Source: an uncultured Ruminococcus sp. (GTDB lineage Bacteria > Bacillota > Clostridia > Oscillospirales > Ruminococcaceae). Taken from it: a DNA stretch of 17,956 bases. Positions 15,466 to 17,956 of this stretch are shown one piece after another. A program made the translations under genes and the position numbers. A model generated the notes under the pieces. It made no database searches and was not told where the DNA came from. It was given only the letters and a program-made list of their open reading frames with translations. The stretch covers positions 1-17,956 of the forward strand of contig CALEJX010000361.1 of assembly GCA_937898375.1 (NCBI GenBank). The letters are read 5' to 3'. Position 1 is the first letter of the stretch, and the number at the start of each line of letters is the position of its first letter.

Positions 15466-17571
15466 ATGAAAACGCTGCGTTCAAAGCTGCTGCTGGCAAT
15501 GCTTTCTGTTGCGCTTATTATCACGGTACTGCTCAGCGTGGTCTCTGTATATTTCATCAATACTTCCGCAAAGGATACGCTAAAAAGCACCGTTGAGCCG
15601 CTGGCTGTTCAGGCGGCAAAGAATTTTGACTCTGTTATCGGGGCATATACGAATAATGTCGTCTCAACGGTCAAGTCAGATTCTTTTCTGGAAGCTAAAA
15701 CTGACGCCGACAGGCTGAAAGTCCTTAAAAGCAGTTTTGCCGACAACACAGGCTTCTATCTGAATTTTACCATTTTTGACAGCGACGGCGTTGTGCTTGC
15801 AACGGATAATGAAACGATATCATCATCTGTTGAAAAAAAGCACGTCAAAGGCGCCTGTGATAGAAATTCAGCCTACATAACTGACATCTATACATTCGGC
15901 GGCAAGAATTATTTCTCGATACTTGCTTCCACAAGATCTGACGCCATCGAGCAGAAAGTCGGCTGTATCACAATTCAGACCGACCTGCTCACCGATACGC
16001 TCAATGAGTATACTTTCGGCAAATCAGGATATGTTTATCTTATCGATAAAGACGGTGAAGTGCTTCTCCATAAAGATACCGACAAGGTAGGTAAAAACGC
16101 CCTTGAGCTTGGCAAGAAAGACGAGGAGTATAAGGAAGTAACAAGCGCCGTTGAGGAGATACTCGCCGAGGACAGCGGCACGACCGAGTATAATCTGAAA
16201 GACAACGACTATATCGTCGGCTATTATGACTCCTCATATTTTGACAGCACAGTTATTATGGTAACTAATGTTGCCGACTTCACCACTGCAAGCTCCAGCG
16301 CACTTACAAATATCATTGTAATGGGCGTTGTGCTTATGTGCCTGACAGTGCTGTTCTCTCTGCTTTTCGCAAAGAGGATAACAAAGCCTATCATTTCTAC
16401 TACAAACAGACTTCGTTCCCTCGCACAGGGCAACCTTACCGACCCTGTCGACGTGTGGTATTCAAAGGACGAGCTTGGCGTTCTCTCCAACTCTCTTGAA
16501 GAAACTATCGTCTGCCTTAGACAGTATATAAACCTTATCACTGTGGCTCTTACTCAGATATCTGAGGGCAATCTCTGCCATAGAATGGAAGGCACTTTCA
16601 AGGGCGACTTCTATAAGATAAAGAGTACATTTAACGAGATACTCGATTCTCTCTCTGATACCTTTGCTTCTATCAATATGTCAGCCGAGCAAGTGAACTC
16701 AGGCGCAGTTCAGGTTTCAAATATCGCACAGTCTGTATCACAGGGTTCTACCCAGCAGGCTTCCGCTATCGAGGAGCTTTCCGCTACCCTCAGCGATGTT
16801 TCAAAGCAGATAACACAGAACTCTGAGGACTCTAAGAACGCCTATAATATCGTCCTTAAGAATACCGAGGCCGTCGATAATTGCAACAGCGACATGGGCA
16901 ACATGGTTAACGCCATGAACGCTATCCATACCGCTTCCGACGAGATCTCAAAGATAATCAAGGTCATTGACGAGATCGCATTCCAAACAAATATCCTTGC
17001 CCTTAACGCCGCCGTAGAAGCCGCAAGAGAGGGTTCAAAGGGCTTTGGCGTGGTAGCTGACGAGGTAAGACGTCTTGCTTCAAGATCAGCCGAAGCCGCA
17101 AAGCAGACCGCTTCACTCATCGAAAACCAGTCTGCCGCCGTTTCAAAGGGCTCTAAGATAGCCGAAGAAACAGCCGACTCTCTGAATAATATCGTAAGCA
17201 ATTCAAATATCATAAAGGATCTTGTAAAGAACATCTCAGACGCTTCCGAAGCGCAGGCAGAAGCTATCGTTCAGGTAAATACAGGCGTAGACCAGATCTC
17301 AGCCGTTGTATCTGCCAATACTTCAACAGCCGTCGGCTCAGCTTCCGCAAGCGAGGAGCTTTCAAGCCAGTCGCTCATACTTAAGAACATGATCGCACGT
17401 TTCAAGCTCAGCGAGAACGGTGAAAAGGATAAGAAAGAGCATCAGACTTCAAGGTTTACATATATCGATGACGAGCCTGAGAGCGAAGCTACCCCCGAGG
17501 AAACTCAGCAGGATATCACTTCTTCCGACGAAGCCGATATAGAAGATTTCAGCACAAGCGACAAGTATTGA
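15466..17571 (+). CDS. Methyl-accepting chemotaxis protein, dCache sensor, tandem HAMP
   Basis: Transmembrane receptor that controls the CheA kinase through CheW. Length 701 aa: membrane helix 8-31; extracellular dCache-type sensor about 40-265, whose second lobe shows GKSGYVYLIDKDGEVLLHKD; membrane helix about 280-302; HAMP about 300-352 (KRITKPI, LAQGNLT, DELGVL); a second HAMP-like unit about 353-400 (QISEGNL, GDFYKIKSTFNEIL); then the signalling helices with the conserved hairpin tip starting EIAFQTNILALN at 503. The tail is acidic (residues about 665-701) and lacks an NWETF-type tether for CheR. Start ATG has AAGGGGG about 10 nt upstream. dCache sensors often bind amino acids or other small molecules; the ligand here is unknown. 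No che or flagellar gene lies in the window. Confidence 0.93.
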   Translation: MKTLRSKLLLAMLSVALIITVLLSVVSVYFINTSAKDTLKSTVEPLAVQAAKNFDSVIGAYTNNVVSTVKSDSFLEAKTDADRLKVLKSSFADNTGFYLNFTIFDSDGVVLATDNETISSSVEKKHVKGACDRNSAYITDIYTFGGKNYFSILASTRSDAIEQKVGCITIQTDLLTDTLNEYTFGKSGYVYLIDKDGEVLLHKDTDKVGKNALELGKKDEEYKEVTSAVEEILAEDSGTTEYNLKDNDYIVGYYDSSYFDSTVIMVTNVADFTTASSSALTNIIVMGVVLMCLTVLFSLLFAKRITKPIISTTNRLRSLAQGNLTDPVDVWYSKDELGVLSNSLEETIVCLRQYINLITVALTQISEGNLCHRMEGTFKGDFYKIKSTFNEILDSLSDTFASINMSAEQVNSGAVQVSNIAQSVSQGSTQQASAIEELSATLSDVSKQITQNSEDSKNAYNIVLKNTEAVDNCNSDMGNMVNAMNAIHTASDEISKIIKVIDEIAFQTNILALNAAVEAAREGSKGFGVVADEVRRLASRSAEAAKQTASLIENQSAAVSKGSKIAEETADSLNNIVSNSNIIKDLVKNISDASEAQAEAIVQVNTGVDQISAVVSANTSTAVGSASASEELSSQSLILKNMIARFKLSENGEKDKKEHQTSRFTYIDDEPESEATPEETQQDITSSDEADIEDFSTSDKY

Positions 17572-17615
17572 TATTGTTGATAACGACAGAATTTCATTGA
17601 AAGGACTTGGTAAAA

Positions 17616-17956
17616 ATGAAGAGAAGAATAGGCATACTCACAAGCGGAGGAGATTGTCCGGGACTTAACGCAACTATCAGAGGCGTTGCAAAAGCTTGCT
17701 ATGAGAAGTTCGGAGACGACGTTCAGATAATCGGTATCGAGGACGGCTATTATGGACTTATCAATAATATGTGCAAGGAAATGAAGCAGTCTGATTTTTC
17801 AGGTATCCTCACCACAGGCGGAACTATTTTCGGCACAAAGAGAACACCTTTTAAGAAAATGCAGGTCATCGAAGAAGATAACGTGGATAAAGTAAAGGGA
17901 ATGAAAGATACCTATAAAAAGCAGAAGCTCGATTGCCTGCTCACATTGGGCGGCAA
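17616..17956 (+). CDS. pfkA: 6-Phosphofructokinase (3' end missing)
   Basis: Phosphorylates fructose 6-phosphate to fructose 1,6-bisphosphate in glycolysis, with ATP or pyrophosphate as donor. The first 113 codons are present, starting at ATG 17616 with AAAGGA upstream. GILTSGGDCPGLNATIRGV is the family's N-terminal nucleotide-binding loop, and TTGGTIFGTKRTPF matches the E. coli GGTFLGSARFPE region. The last full codons read LLTLGG, and the cut codon begins AA, so the next residue is Asn or Lys, not the Asp of the E. coli GGDGS or pyrophosphate-type GGDDT motif. Donor type cannot be decided from this. It starts 44 nt after the chemotaxis gene with no terminator or clear promoter between them, so read-through is possible. 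Confidence 0.92.
   Translation, partial: MKRRIGILTSGGDCPGLNATIRGVAKACYEKFGDDVQIIGIEDGYYGLINNMCKEMKQSDFSGILTTGGTIFGTKRTPFKKMQVIEEDNVDKVKGMKDTYKKQKLDCLLTLGG

Overview
The window (about 18 kb) looks like chromosome from an anaerobic gut Firmicute of the Ruminococcus / Oscillospiraceae type. This is inferred from the gene content (GH2 beta-mannosidase, acetate kinase, clostridial-type phosphofructokinase start, Gram-positive secreted multidomain proteins), from strong AGGAGG-type ribosome binding sites, and from dispersed palindromes of the GGGCGA..TCGCCCCTACA type. I see no phage, IS transposase, CRISPR array, tRNA or rRNA. Both ends are cut inside genes.

Layout. (1) 1-2355: C-terminal 784 codons of a GH2 beta-mannosidase (+). 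(2) 2356-6151: an intergenic stretch with a palindromic repeat, then two overlapping ABC exporter half-transporter genes (+). Their motifs split into one degenerate and one canonical ATP site, the pattern of a heterodimeric exporter. (3) 6152-6449: more copies of the repeat, then two oppositely oriented terminators that separate the ABC operon from the convergent gene. (4) 6450-7646: acetate kinase ackA (-), with a clear promoter in the 231-nt divergent gap. (5) 7878-14200: a tightly spaced + strand run of tmcAL (tRNA-Met cytidine acetate ligase), a 1366-aa secreted papain-family protease with adhesin-like repeats, and a membrane-anchored protein with a cohesin-like and a cadherin-like domain. 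It ends at a long hairpin (14221-14260). (6) 14352-14416: a possible short non-coding transcript with its own terminator. (7) 14415-15284: a membrane-anchored polysaccharide deacetylase (-), divergent from (8) 15466-17571, a dCache methyl-accepting chemotaxis protein (+) with a good promoter, followed after 44 nt by (9) 17616-17956, the start of a phosphofructokinase gene (+).

How the genes may work together. Mannosidase, phosphofructokinase and acetate kinase fit plant-glycan degradation, glycolysis and acetate fermentation. The receptor would direct movement toward an unknown small ligand. The protease / cohesin-like pair and the deacetylase act at the cell surface. TmcAL uses acetate and ATP and lies divergent from ackA, which makes acetate and ATP; that link is suggestive only.

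Most worth a second look: the protease with glycine where papain-family enzymes have the catalytic-site asparagine and its surface-protein neighbour; the candidate small RNA at 14352-14416; and the composite palindromes on both sides of the ABC operon.
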